A stretch of 64,000 nt of DNA, taken from positions 1 through 64,000 of the forward strand of contig JBMOMN010000019.1 of the NCBI GenBank assembly GCA_049324115.1. Reading direction: 5' to 3'. This document shows positions 41,904 to 49,387 of the stretch, one piece after another; position 1 is the stretch's first letter, and every line of letters begins with the position of its first letter. The position numbers were made by a program, and so were the translations under genes. The stretch comes from UBA5796 sp040752455. Its GTDB lineage: Bacteria > Chloroflexota > Anaerolineae > Anaerolineales > Villigracilaceae. A model generated the notes under the pieces. It saw only the letters and a list, made by a program, of their open reading frames with translations, was not told the origin of the DNA and did no database searches.

Positions 41904-42602
41904 TTACGCCAACGCGGTATTTATTTTCTCGATCTGTGTTTTGGGCAGCGGCGTGTCTTTGGCCTGCTTGCGGAGAAAGTCTTTCAGTTTTTTGGACAGC
42001 ATGGCCGGGATGGGCGAATCGCCGGGTTCGACCTCGGCCCGTTCGGAGAGGAAGACCAGGGCGGCTTTTACTTCGGGCCATTCCGCATCCAGGTCAATTT
42101 TCTTGAATTTGCGGAGGACGGATTCGACCTCGGCCCCGGCTTCGATCTCGGGGCGGCCGATGCTTTCCTGGCCGAAGATGCGCATGTACGAGTGCAGGAA
42201 GCCGGTGCTCCGTTGCCTCCAGCGGTTTTTGACGAAGGAGAACGTCCCCACCTGGTAAAAGGGCAGCAGCACCCAGACTCCGGCAGGTCCCACCAGCAGG
42301 TGGGGTACGGGAGATGTGTAATGATAAAGCGTAAAGTCCCCGCCCAGCCCCTTGAGGCTCTGGTCGAGCTGCTCGTCCAGGCGGGGTTTGCGCCCGAAGC
42401 GGTTGGTGAAGTAGATCCCGATCTGGGCGGCAGCGAATCCGACCAGCAGGGCCACCCAGAGCCAGATGCCGACTTCGGTGGTCTGGTTGCCTTGCCAGGC
42501 GTACAGGAATCCGGCGATCATGATCCCGAACCCCAACAAGTTGGCGATCCCCCCGATCCGGGCGTTGCGTTTGATGAGCTTTTCGTTCCGAATGATATTC
42601 AT
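41904..42602 (-). CDS. NERD-like membrane protein
   Basis: A 232-residue protein with two N-terminal membrane helices (about 18-36 and 46-66), then a soluble part. LDEQLDQSLKGLGGDFTLYHYTSPVPHLLVGPAGVWVLLPFYQVG is reminiscent of nuclease-related (NERD) domains, which have an early Glu and an H-LV-p-GV-v motif, but the later catalytic residues are not clear to me. It ends with a Lys-rich tail. It lies 9 bases after plsX on the same strand. Function unknown; a membrane-held nuclease-like protein is a guess. Confidence 0.5.
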   Translation of the reverse strand: MNIIRNEKLIKRNARIGGIANLLGFGIMIAGFLYAWQGNQTTEVGIWLWVALLVGFAAAQIGIYFTNRFGRKPRLDEQLDQSLKGLGGDFTLYHYTSPVPHLLVGPAGVWVLLPFYQVGTFSFVKNRWRQRSTGFLHSYMRIFGQESIGRPEIEAGAEVESVLRKFKKIDLDAEWPEVKAALVFLSERAEVEPGDSPIPAMLSKKLKDFLRKQAKDTPLPKTQIEKINTALA

Positions 42603-42611
42603 GAATTTCCT

Positions 42612-43658
42612 TTAGGCTGTGGTGCTTTCGGTAATCGTGAGAGATTCTTTCAAGCTTTCTTCGATGGCGGTTTCGATGGCCTCCAGTACCCCGGCTTCGA
42701 CCGCGTCCTTCGCCACCCGGACGGCGCTCTTGATGGCAATCGCGTCCGAGCGCCCGTGACCGATGAAGACCAATCCATTGACACCGAGTAGCGGGGCCGC
42801 GCCGTGTTCGCTGGGGTCGAGCAGTTTTTTGATGCTCCCCAGCGCAGGCTTGACCAGCAGTCCGCCAATTTTGGTTGCCAGATTACCGCTCTTGATGGTT
42901 TCGCGGATCTTGTCCACCAGCATCTTGGCGACCGCTTCGGAGGCCTTGAGCATGACGTTGCCGGTGAAGCCGTCCAGCACGGCCACGTCCACCTTGCCGC
43001 CGATGACTTCCTTGCCCTCCACGTTGCCGAAGTAATTCAGCCCGGAGGCCTTGAGCAGCGGGACGGTCGCCTTGACGAGTTCGTTGCCCTTGCCTTCCTC
43101 CTCGCCGTTGGACACCAACCCGACCTTCGGAGCCTTGACCCCGCGCACTTTCTCGGCGTAGACGCTGCCCATCACGGCGAACTGGAGCAGGTTCTCGGGT
43201 TTGCAATCGGGATTGGCTCCCACGTCAATCACCACGCACGAACCGGCGGCAGTCGGGAAGACGGGAGCCAGGCCTGGCCGGTCCACCCCGGGCAGGGTCC
43301 CCAGCCGGAAGTAAGCCGTGACGCTGGCTGCCCCGGTGTTCCCGGCGGTGACGAAGGCATCCGCTTCGCCGTTCTTGACCAGGTCTATGCCGACGGCCAT
43401 CGAGTTCTGCGAGTTTGGGCGGCGGGCCTTGAGCACCAGCTTCATGCCTTTGTCTTCCATCGTCAGCATTTCGGGCGCGTGGACGATCCGGACGGGTAAA
43501 CTGCCCGGGTTTTGCGCGGCCAGCACGGGTCCGATCTGCGCTTCGTCGCCGACCAGGATGATTTCCACGCCATAGTCGCGGGCGGCCATCACCGCGCCGG
43601 TCACATCGGGCACGGGGAATTCGTCGCTGCCCATGGCGTCCACTACGATTCGAGTCAT
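42612..43658 (-). CDS. plsX: Phosphate acyltransferase PlsX
   Basis: A 348-residue PlsX. IVVDAMGSDEFP opens the protein, AGNTGA and CVVIDVGANPDCKPENLLQFAVMG follow, and VAVLDGFTGNVMLKASE and HG-APLLGVNG-VFIGHGRSD are typical. The enzyme turns acyl-ACP into acyl-phosphate for phospholipid synthesis via PlsY. I start at 43658 (GGGAGGAAAC before the ATG); longer reading would run through the tRNA on the other strand. It precedes the NERD-like gene by 9 bases. No fabD/fabH/acpP gene follows, which differs from the usual operon. Confidence 0.95.
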   Translation of the reverse strand: MTRIVVDAMGSDEFPVPDVTGAVMAARDYGVEIILVGDEAQIGPVLAAQNPGSLPVRIVHAPEMLTMEDKGMKLVLKARRPNSQNSMAVGIDLVKNGEADAFVTAGNTGAASVTAYFRLGTLPGVDRPGLAPVFPTAAGSCVVIDVGANPDCKPENLLQFAVMGSVYAEKVRGVKAPKVGLVSNGEEEGKGNELVKATVPLLKASGLNYFGNVEGKEVIGGKVDVAVLDGFTGNVMLKASEAVAKMLVDKIRETIKSGNLATKIGGLLVKPALGSIKKLLDPSEHGAAPLLGVNGLVFIGHGRSDAIAIKSAVRVAKDAVEAGVLEAIETAIEESLKESLTITESTTA

Positions 43659-43684
43659 GTTTCCTCCCGAGGAATTGGTTTGGG

Positions 43685-43712
43685 TTGACAGTCCAGTGAA
43701 GCCGATTATAAT
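43685..43712 (+). promoter_or_regulatory. Consensus promoter of tRNA-Leu
   Basis: TTGACA (43685-43690) and TATAAT (43707-43712) are perfect consensus hexamers separated by 16 bases, 11 bases before the tRNA. This is the clearest sigma-A promoter in the window and suits strong constitutive expression. Confidence 0.85.
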
Positions 43713-43723
43713 ACGACCTGCCC

Positions 43724-43805
43724 GCGCTGGTGCTGGAATTGGCAGACAGGCATGGTTGAGGGCCATGTGCCGCAAGGCGTGAGGGTTCAAGTCCCTCCCA
43801 GCGCA
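43724..43805 (+). tRNA. tRNA-Leu (anticodon GAG)
   Basis: An 82-base tRNA. Acceptor arms GCGCTGG (43724-43730) and CCAGCGC (43798-43804) pair fully, with discriminator A at 43805. The anticodon stem CATGG/CCATG encloses TTGAGGG, giving anticodon GAG at 43758-43760 (reads CUC and CUU). A long variable arm (TGCCGCAAGGCG) is typical of tRNA-Leu, and the T arm is GAGGG-TTCAAGT-CCCTC. CCA is not encoded. It is the apparent insertion site of the integrase that follows. Confidence 0.95.
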
Positions 43806-43828
43806 CTGAAATTGCCCACCTGTGGTGA

Positions 43829-44155
43829 CATGGGTGGGCAAAAAATACCGTCCATGTCCCGTTCGGTATTCATTTGAGGGATTTCGAGCTAAAAGTCGCC
43901 AGGCCGCGTGTCATCCAGGAATTTTTGGCCGGACAGGATGGATTATCGAATAAATCCCTGCTCAACCAGTACATTGCCCTCTCGTCGTTATGGACATGGG
44001 CCGTATCCCAGGATGTGGTAAGTGAACACATTATTCGCAAAGTGGTCGCACCTAAACCTGAGAAACGAGAGGTTGTCCCGTTTACAGAAGTGGAAATTAA
44101 GGCGATGTTGTCTGTATTGAATAAATCCAAAACTGCCTGGATTTGTCTTTCTTGA
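43829..44155 (+). pseudogene. Truncated tyrosine recombinase (integrase) remnant
   Basis: An open frame of about 108 codons after the tRNA. From about 43874 it reads like the SAM-like core-binding domain of phage-type integrases (ALSSLWTWAVSQDVVSEHII, APKPEKREVVPFTEVEIKAML), a stretch that normally leads into the catalytic domain. It stops there, so the R-H-R-Y catalytic part is gone. The first 15 codons are not integrase-like and no good ribosome site is visible. Its place 23 bases after a tRNA gene is the classic integration context. Between its end and rhaA lies only the repeat at 44219. Confidence 0.75.
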
Positions 44156-44218
44156 CAGTTTTTTTAAGTGCTTAACTTGTGACTGATGGGATAAGACCGT
44201 TTGGGGTTCTCAACTATG

Positions 44219-44251
44219 AGACTTCCGAAGTCTCACAGACTTCGGAAGTCT
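44219..44251. repeat. Inverted pair of the AGACTTCCGAAGTCT repeat
   Basis: AGACTTCCGAAGTCT (44219-44233), spacer CAC, then its exact reverse complement AGACTTCGGAAGTCT (44237-44251), 5 bases beyond the rhaA stop. The same 15-mer occurs at 10078. No T-tract follows; it may act as a 3' stabiliser of the rhamnose transcript. Confidence 0.65.
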
Positions 44252-44256
44252 TGTAA

Positions 44257-45522
44257 TTAGCGCTTGACAAGTTCCTGCTTCTCGTAATCCTTGATAACGC
44301 TCACAAAATCCATGCCAACAGGGGCGTCCTTGGTTTCACAGTAATAGTCCCACACTGCGCCGAACGGCATGGACTTCATTTCTTCCTGCAGCGCCAGGCG
44401 GTTGGAGAAGTCGCCACCGAGTTCATGTTGCGTGAGCAGCTGTCTCGGTTCAAGCAAGGCTACCAGCAGCGCCTTGAGTGTATTGCGCGCGCCGATTGTC
44501 CATGCGGCGATGCGGTTGATACTGGCATCGAAATAATCCAAGCCGATGTGGATCCGTTCGAGGGCGTCATTGCGGACAATTTCGTTGGCAATGGCTTGTG
44601 TGTCATCGTTGAACGTGACGACGTGATCGCTGTCCCAGCGCACGCCGCGGCTAATGTGCAGAAGCAATTGGTCATGAAAAATCAGGAGCGAAGAAATCTT
44701 ATCTGCGATTGATTCTGTCGGATGGAAGTGACCTGAATCCAGCGTCAGTAAGATCTTTCGGGTGAGGGCATACGCGGAGTAGAACTCCATCGAGCCGACC
44801 ACATAACTTTCCGAGCCGAGACCGAACAATTTGGGTTCGACGGCGTCAAGGTTGTGGGGCAATTTTTCAGCGAGGATCAAGTCCAGGGATTCGAGAAGCA
44901 GGCGTCGGGGTGTGATGCGATCCGCAGGCGTGTCCTTGTATCCATCGGGAATCCAGATGTTGGTCACGGCGGGAGTCCCCAATTCCTTTCCGAAGTAATC
45001 CCCAATTTTGCGAGACGCAATGCAGTGCTCGATCCAAAACTCACGAACCGCTTTGTCACGATGAGCAAGCGTGAAACCATCTGCCGCGAGGGGATGTGAG
45101 AAACAGGTTGGGTTGAAGTCAATGCCGTGACCGTTCGCCTTCGCCCAATCCCTCCACGCGGAAAAATGTTTCGGCTCGATCTTGTTGCGCTCGACTTTTG
45201 AATCCGCTTCGAGGTAGATGGCGTGCAAATTCAAACGATGCGACCCGGGCAGGAGACTATAGACCACGTCAAGGTCCTGGCGGAGTTCGTCGGCGGTGCG
45301 CGCCCTGCCAGGGTAATTGCCCGTCGCCGCGATACCGCCCGTTAGTTCTCCGCCAGGGTTTTCGAAGCCGCGCACATCGTCACCCTGCCAGCAGTGCAGG
45401 CTGATGGAAACTTTTTCGAGTCGTGCCATTGCCTGTTCTGTATCCACACCGAGAGCGGCATAGCGTTCTTTGGCGAGGATGTAAGCGTTATGAATTTTTG
45501 ATTGTGAGTAAGCCATGGTCAT
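44257..45522 (-). CDS. rhaA: L-rhamnose isomerase
   Basis: A 421-residue enzyme of the RhaI/RhaA type (ISLHCWQGDDVRGFE near the N-terminus, NLHAIYLEA, GIDFNPTCFSHPLA, NIWIPDGYKDTP, LTLDSGHFHPTES, WDSDHVV and GLDYFDASINRIAAWTIGARN). It interconverts L-rhamnose and L-rhamnulose using metal ions held by Glu/Asp/His residues in these stretches. I chose the ATG at 45522 (AGGGAG about 7 bases upstream); two further upstream start codons give short unconserved extensions. It is the last gene of the cluster, 84 bases after rhaD, with a double hairpin between. Confidence 0.93.
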   Translation of the reverse strand: MTMAYSQSKIHNAYILAKERYAALGVDTEQAMARLEKVSISLHCWQGDDVRGFENPGGELTGGIAATGNYPGRARTADELRQDLDVVYSLLPGSHRLNLHAIYLEADSKVERNKIEPKHFSAWRDWAKANGHGIDFNPTCFSHPLAADGFTLAHRDKAVREFWIEHCIASRKIGDYFGKELGTPAVTNIWIPDGYKDTPADRITPRRLLLESLDLILAEKLPHNLDAVEPKLFGLGSESYVVGSMEFYSAYALTRKILLTLDSGHFHPTESIADKISSLLIFHDQLLLHISRGVRWDSDHVVTFNDDTQAIANEIVRNDALERIHIGLDYFDASINRIAAWTIGARNTLKALLVALLEPRQLLTQHELGGDFSNRLALQEEMKSMPFGAVWDYYCETKDAPVGMDFVSVIKDYEKQELVKR

Positions 45523-45543
45523 CCCGTTCTCCCTCATCCCCAG

Positions 45544-45594
45544 CCCTTCTCCCAATGGGAGAAGGGAGTCGTTCCCTCTCCCTTCGGGAGAGGG
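45544..45594. repeat. Double hairpin between rhaD and rhaA
   Basis: Two adjacent hairpins, CCCTTCTCCC-AAT-GGGAGAAGGG (45544-45566) and CCCTCTCCC-TTC-GGGAGAGGG (45574-45594). The pair looks like a REP-type dispersed element. It probably lies in the untranslated gap of the same transcript and could tune rhaA expression or message stability. Confidence 0.6.
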
Positions 45595-45606
45595 TTAGGG
45601 TGAGGG

Positions 45607-46428
45607 CTAGAAAATATCTTGCCGCACGTCGAATGTCTCGCAAATGGAACGGATTTCGGCCACGCTCAAGCCTTCGCCGACTTCTCCAGCGCACAGGTTG
45701 AGGTATTCATACTTTGCGGCGGTCTCGGCATACTCCACGCGGTCGGCGGCGCGTTTGACGGAGACATCCGAGCGCGCCATCACGCCATGCTTCGCCCAGA
45801 TCACCACGCGATGCGAGCGGAGCGATGTCACATTCGCCGACATCAATTCATCCGAACTCGGAATGCGGAACGGAATAAAGCCGATGCCTTCAGGCAGATT
45901 GACGATCGTCTCGGGCTGCCAGCGTAACAGATGAGTATTCAAATATCCCTCATCCTGGTAACGCGGGATATGGCTGAGAAATGTGAGATGGATGGGTTGG
46001 GCATGGACAACCGCATGGAAGTTCGTGCCGCTGGAAAGGATCTGGTCTTGATGCACAGCCAGATGCGAATTGAATTCGCTGGTCACGCGCTCGAAGCGGC
46101 GATGCGGTGACGTATATACCCGCCCTGTCGTCCCACCTTCATTGACAACAACGCAGGCAATATTCGCTGTCGGCTCGTCAATGATTTCGCGCAAACGCCG
46201 ACCCGAGCCTGTGACAAGAAACGTAGCGCCTGCTAACTCGCGCACAGGCTGCGGCAATTCGATTTCAGATTGAATGGGGAAGAGGTTGCGTACTTCAACG
46301 TTCCAGCGCAAACAAATAGAAATATTTCCCGCCGCGCCTTCACTGGCTTCGATCTCTGCCAGATGGCGCCCTGCTTCACCCATCATTTTCAGCAAATCAT
46401 CCAATTCAGGATACGGTTCTTGCAACAT
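45607..46428 (-). CDS. rhaD: Rhamnulose-1-phosphate aldolase
   Basis: A 273-residue class II aldolase. EGAAGNISICLRWN (near residue 30) is the phosphate/metal loop, GSGRRLREI follows, and HAVVHAQPIHLTFLSH carries the zinc histidines; a further WAKHGVMAR supplies the third. It cleaves L-rhamnulose-1-phosphate into dihydroxyacetone phosphate and L-lactaldehyde. Its ATG shares one base with the rhaB stop codon, so translation is coupled. No lactaldehyde reductase or dehydrogenase gene is in the window. Confidence 0.93.
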   Translation of the reverse strand: MLQEPYPELDDLLKMMGEAGRHLAEIEASEGAAGNISICLRWNVEVRNLFPIQSEIELPQPVRELAGATFLVTGSGRRLREIIDEPTANIACVVVNEGGTTGRVYTSPHRRFERVTSEFNSHLAVHQDQILSSGTNFHAVVHAQPIHLTFLSHIPRYQDEGYLNTHLLRWQPETIVNLPEGIGFIPFRIPSSDELMSANVTSLRSHRVVIWAKHGVMARSDVSVKRAADRVEYAETAAKYEYLNLCAGEVGEGLSVAEIRSICETFDVRQDIF

Positions 46429-47903
46429 TACTTCATCACTTTCTGCAAACGTGAGTATGCTTCATCCCAATCCGCCACCTGTTGTGGTTCATAGATTTCA
46501 GGTTTAAACGAAGCGCGCACCGCCTCACGCGCTTCTGTCAGCGAATTCAAATATTTCAACCCAATCGCCTGCATCAAGATATTGCCGACCGCGGTCGCTT
46601 CGACGGGGCCTGCAACGACGACCCGCTTCGTCGCATCCGCCGTGAACTGATTCAACAATCGGTTCTTTGTCCCGCCGCCGATGATGTGAAGCGGGTCGAG
46701 CCGTTTGCCCGTCAACTCTTCCAGACGCTCCAATACAAAACGATATTTCAATGCGAGACTCTCCAACGCCACGCGCAACACTTGTCCTTTCGTTTGCGGC
46801 ACAGGCTGATTCGTCTCAGTGCAGAATGATTGGATGCGAGACGGCATATCGCCAGGATGAAGGAACCGCGCGTCATCGGGATCAATGACCGCCAGAAACG
46901 CATCCGACTCAGCCGCGGCTTGGGTCAATGCGTCGAACGACATTTCCTCACCCTGACGCATCCACTCGCGCCGACACTCCTGCACGAGCCAGAGTCCCAT
47001 GATGTTTTTGGAGAGACGCCACGTGCCGAACACTCCGCCTTCGTTGGTGAAGTTGTATTCGAGCGCCTTCTCACTCAAACATGGCTCACGCACCTCCGCG
47101 CCCATGATGGACCACGTTCCTGAACTGAGCCAGGCGAAGTCTTGATTCTTGGCAGGGACAGCCACCACCGCCGAGCCTGTATCGTGACAGGCGGGGAGCA
47201 CAACGGATATCTTCAACGGATGCTGGAACGGATAAACGGATGCGGCGTCAACCAAAGTACCAATCACGGTACCAGGATCCGTTGTCGGGTGGAAAAGATG
47301 CGTGGGGATGTCGAAAGCGTCGAGAATCTTCGTTGACCAGTCCCGTGTGCGCGGGTTGAAGCATTGGGTCGTTGTGGCGTTGGTGAATTCGTTGGTGAGT
47401 TGACCCGTCAGCCAGAAGTTGAACAGGTCAGGAATGGCGAGGAGCGTTTGCGCAACATCCAACAACGGCGATTTTTCCTTCACCATTGCCAGCAGTTGAT
47501 ACAGCGTGTTGATCTGCATGAACTGGATGCCCGTCTGTGCAAAAATTTCTTCGCGGGGGATGCGCTTGAAGGCTTCCTCCAACATGCCATCGGTGCGGGC
47601 ATCGCGATAATGGAATGGATTTGCCAGAAAGGAATTGTTTCTGTCGAGCAAGGCAAAGTCTACGCCCCAAGCATCCAGCCCCAGACTCTCGAAACCGTCC
47701 TTGAATTTCGCCGACGAGATTCCGATGCCTGTTTTGATATCCGACCACAAACGCAGGACATCCCAATGCACGCCATCGCTGGTGCGAACAGGTCCATTGA
47801 CAAAGCGATGCGTCTCGGACAGGACCAGTTTCCCGTCCGAGAATGAACCGACGATGGTTCGTCCGCTTTCGGCGCCGAGGTCAATGGCAAGATAGTTGGT
47901 CAT
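46428..47903 (-). CDS. rhaB: Rhamnulokinase
   Basis: A 491-residue FGGY-family sugar kinase. YLAIDLGAESGRT opens the N-terminal domain, with LDAWGVDFALLD and FHYRDARTDGML. PACHDTGSAVVAVPA and WLSSGTWSIMG are rhamnulokinase hallmarks, and the C-terminal HIIGGGTKNRLLNQFTADAT closes the ATP site. It phosphorylates L-rhamnulose at O1. It lies 56 bases after the transporter gene and overlaps rhaD by one base. Confidence 0.94.
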   Translation of the reverse strand: MTNYLAIDLGAESGRTIVGSFSDGKLVLSETHRFVNGPVRTSDGVHWDVLRLWSDIKTGIGISSAKFKDGFESLGLDAWGVDFALLDRNNSFLANPFHYRDARTDGMLEEAFKRIPREEIFAQTGIQFMQINTLYQLLAMVKEKSPLLDVAQTLLAIPDLFNFWLTGQLTNEFTNATTTQCFNPRTRDWSTKILDAFDIPTHLFHPTTDPGTVIGTLVDAASVYPFQHPLKISVVLPACHDTGSAVVAVPAKNQDFAWLSSGTWSIMGAEVREPCLSEKALEYNFTNEGGVFGTWRLSKNIMGLWLVQECRREWMRQGEEMSFDALTQAAAESDAFLAVIDPDDARFLHPGDMPSRIQSFCTETNQPVPQTKGQVLRVALESLALKYRFVLERLEELTGKRLDPLHIIGGGTKNRLLNQFTADATKRVVVAGPVEATAVGNILMQAIGLKYLNSLTEAREAVRASFKPEIYEPQQVADWDEAYSRLQKVMK

Positions 47904-47959
47904 AGCCTGTTTGTCGTTTGAATCGGGTATAAGAATCTATCCCTGTTTCGTGAACAAGA

Positions 47960-49387
47960 TCAAATTTCCTTTGTCGCTTCCTGTCGGATGACAGCCAGCT
48001 TCGTATACATTTCCTCACGAACCTTGCCCTTGATCGGGTAAGCGAACAGGATCAGCGTAGCAATGAGGCTAAAAACGGCGGGGATGGCGGCAATCACCAC
48101 CAGCAACCCGCGCAGGAGACCAGCGGGCAGGGTTCCGCCTGCATCAATGAAAGCCTGCGACTCATACAGAGCCGCGTCATACTGAACCCAAACCAGCACC
48201 GCGCCAGTTGCCAGCCCGGCAAGAGCCGCGGCAGCCTTTTCAAGGATCTTCGACACTGCCGTTACCATGGCTTCCATCGCCTTGCCGCCTGTCACCTTGT
48301 TGAAATCCATGGTTTCCATGTTTACGAGCGTGGCGGGGATGTAGCTCATACCGATGAAGAGCAGGGCAACAAAGTTCAGGGCGAGGAACATTGTCACATT
48401 AATCGTTGTGTTGAAAAGACCGAGAATAAACACCAGCGCCAAGGGGATCACTGCGCCGATATAAGTAAAAATGAGGCTGTTGATCGGAATGGATTTCTTG
48501 AGCACAACGGGAGCGATCGATGTGCCGATGACAAAAGAGAACAGGATTGTGGCTCCCCAGACGGCAGATAGGACGCCAAATTGTTCGGGACCATACGCCC
48601 ACTTGATATAGTAGGAAGCCGCCGCCATGATGAAGCTAAAGGTCAGCCCGAAAATAACCTGGGCAAGCTGTATGATCCACATTGGCTTGTTCTGCCTGAA
48701 CATCGTAATGATCTCTTTGAGTTTCACATCCCCCTGGGCTTCAGCATAGGGACCCTCCCTGACCAGCGAGGCGCCAAGCATTGCCATGATGAACATTGGA
48801 GCAACCAGTGCCAACGCCGCGGCGCCCCAACCAGCATGGTTGCTTCCCAGGCTCGCGCCCAGCGCCAGTGCGATCGTGATGAAGAACGAAAATGGAATCG
48901 CGACGAATGTTTCCACAACGCGTGGGACAACCAGGGTTTTTTCGCGCACTTTCGGGTCGGGCGACAAGGAGATCTTGATCGGTACATCAGATTGGAACGA
49001 ATAGCCTATCTCATAAAGGATGTAACCGACCGCCAGATAAACGATCTTCAGAGTCTCACTGACATGCATTGGCACATTGAACAGCATGACCAGCGCGATA
49101 GCGCATACAGCGATCCCGCCCAGAAAAAAGGGTTTGAATTTCCCGATCCTGGTGCGCCTGGAATTATCCATGATCCAGCCCTGGATCGGATCATCCACCG
49201 CATCCAGAATGCGCCCCGCCAGAAGCAGGATGGTCGCCACCGCTGCGGCATTGGCGAGGCCGGAATAGTCGGTCAGGTAGAGCATAAATGCCGCAGTCAT
49301 CATGGATTGCGCCGCCACAACGATCCAGCGCATGGTGGACAGACCGAAGATCGTTTTTCCATCCAGTGGGTATCGTTTCCTGCTCAT
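47960..49387 (-). CDS. GPH-family sugar:cation symporter (MelB-like MFS)
   Basis: A 475-residue transporter with about 12 hydrophobic segments. GRILDAVDDPIQGWIMDNSRRTRIGKFKPFFL is the GPH (glycoside-pentoside-hexuronide) signature loop after helix 2-3, as in MelB and GusB. Its ATG overlaps the GH3 gene's stop by 4 bases and rhaB follows. I infer that it imports a rhamnose-containing di- or oligosaccharide, because both glycosidases lack signal peptides; free rhamnose is also possible. Confidence 0.88.
   Translation of the reverse strand: MSRKRYPLDGKTIFGLSTMRWIVVAAQSMMTAAFMLYLTDYSGLANAAAVATILLLAGRILDAVDDPIQGWIMDNSRRTRIGKFKPFFLGGIAVCAIALVMLFNVPMHVSETLKIVYLAVGYILYEIGYSFQSDVPIKISLSPDPKVREKTLVVPRVVETFVAIPFSFFITIALALGASLGSNHAGWGAAALALVAPMFIMAMLGASLVREGPYAEAQGDVKLKEIITMFRQNKPMWIIQLAQVIFGLTFSFIMAAASYYIKWAYGPEQFGVLSAVWGATILFSFVIGTSIAPVVLKKSIPINSLIFTYIGAVIPLALVFILGLFNTTINVTMFLALNFVALLFIGMSYIPATLVNMETMDFNKVTGGKAMEAMVTAVSKILEKAAAALAGLATGAVLVWVQYDAALYESQAFIDAGGTLPAGLLRGLLVVIAAIPAVFSLIATLILFAYPIKGKVREEMYTKLAVIRQEATKEI

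Noticed and set aside
43724..44155. A complete integrative element with both attachment ends
   Set aside because: The integrase lacks its catalytic half, and I saw no second copy of the tRNA 3' end within the window, so the element's boundary is not established.
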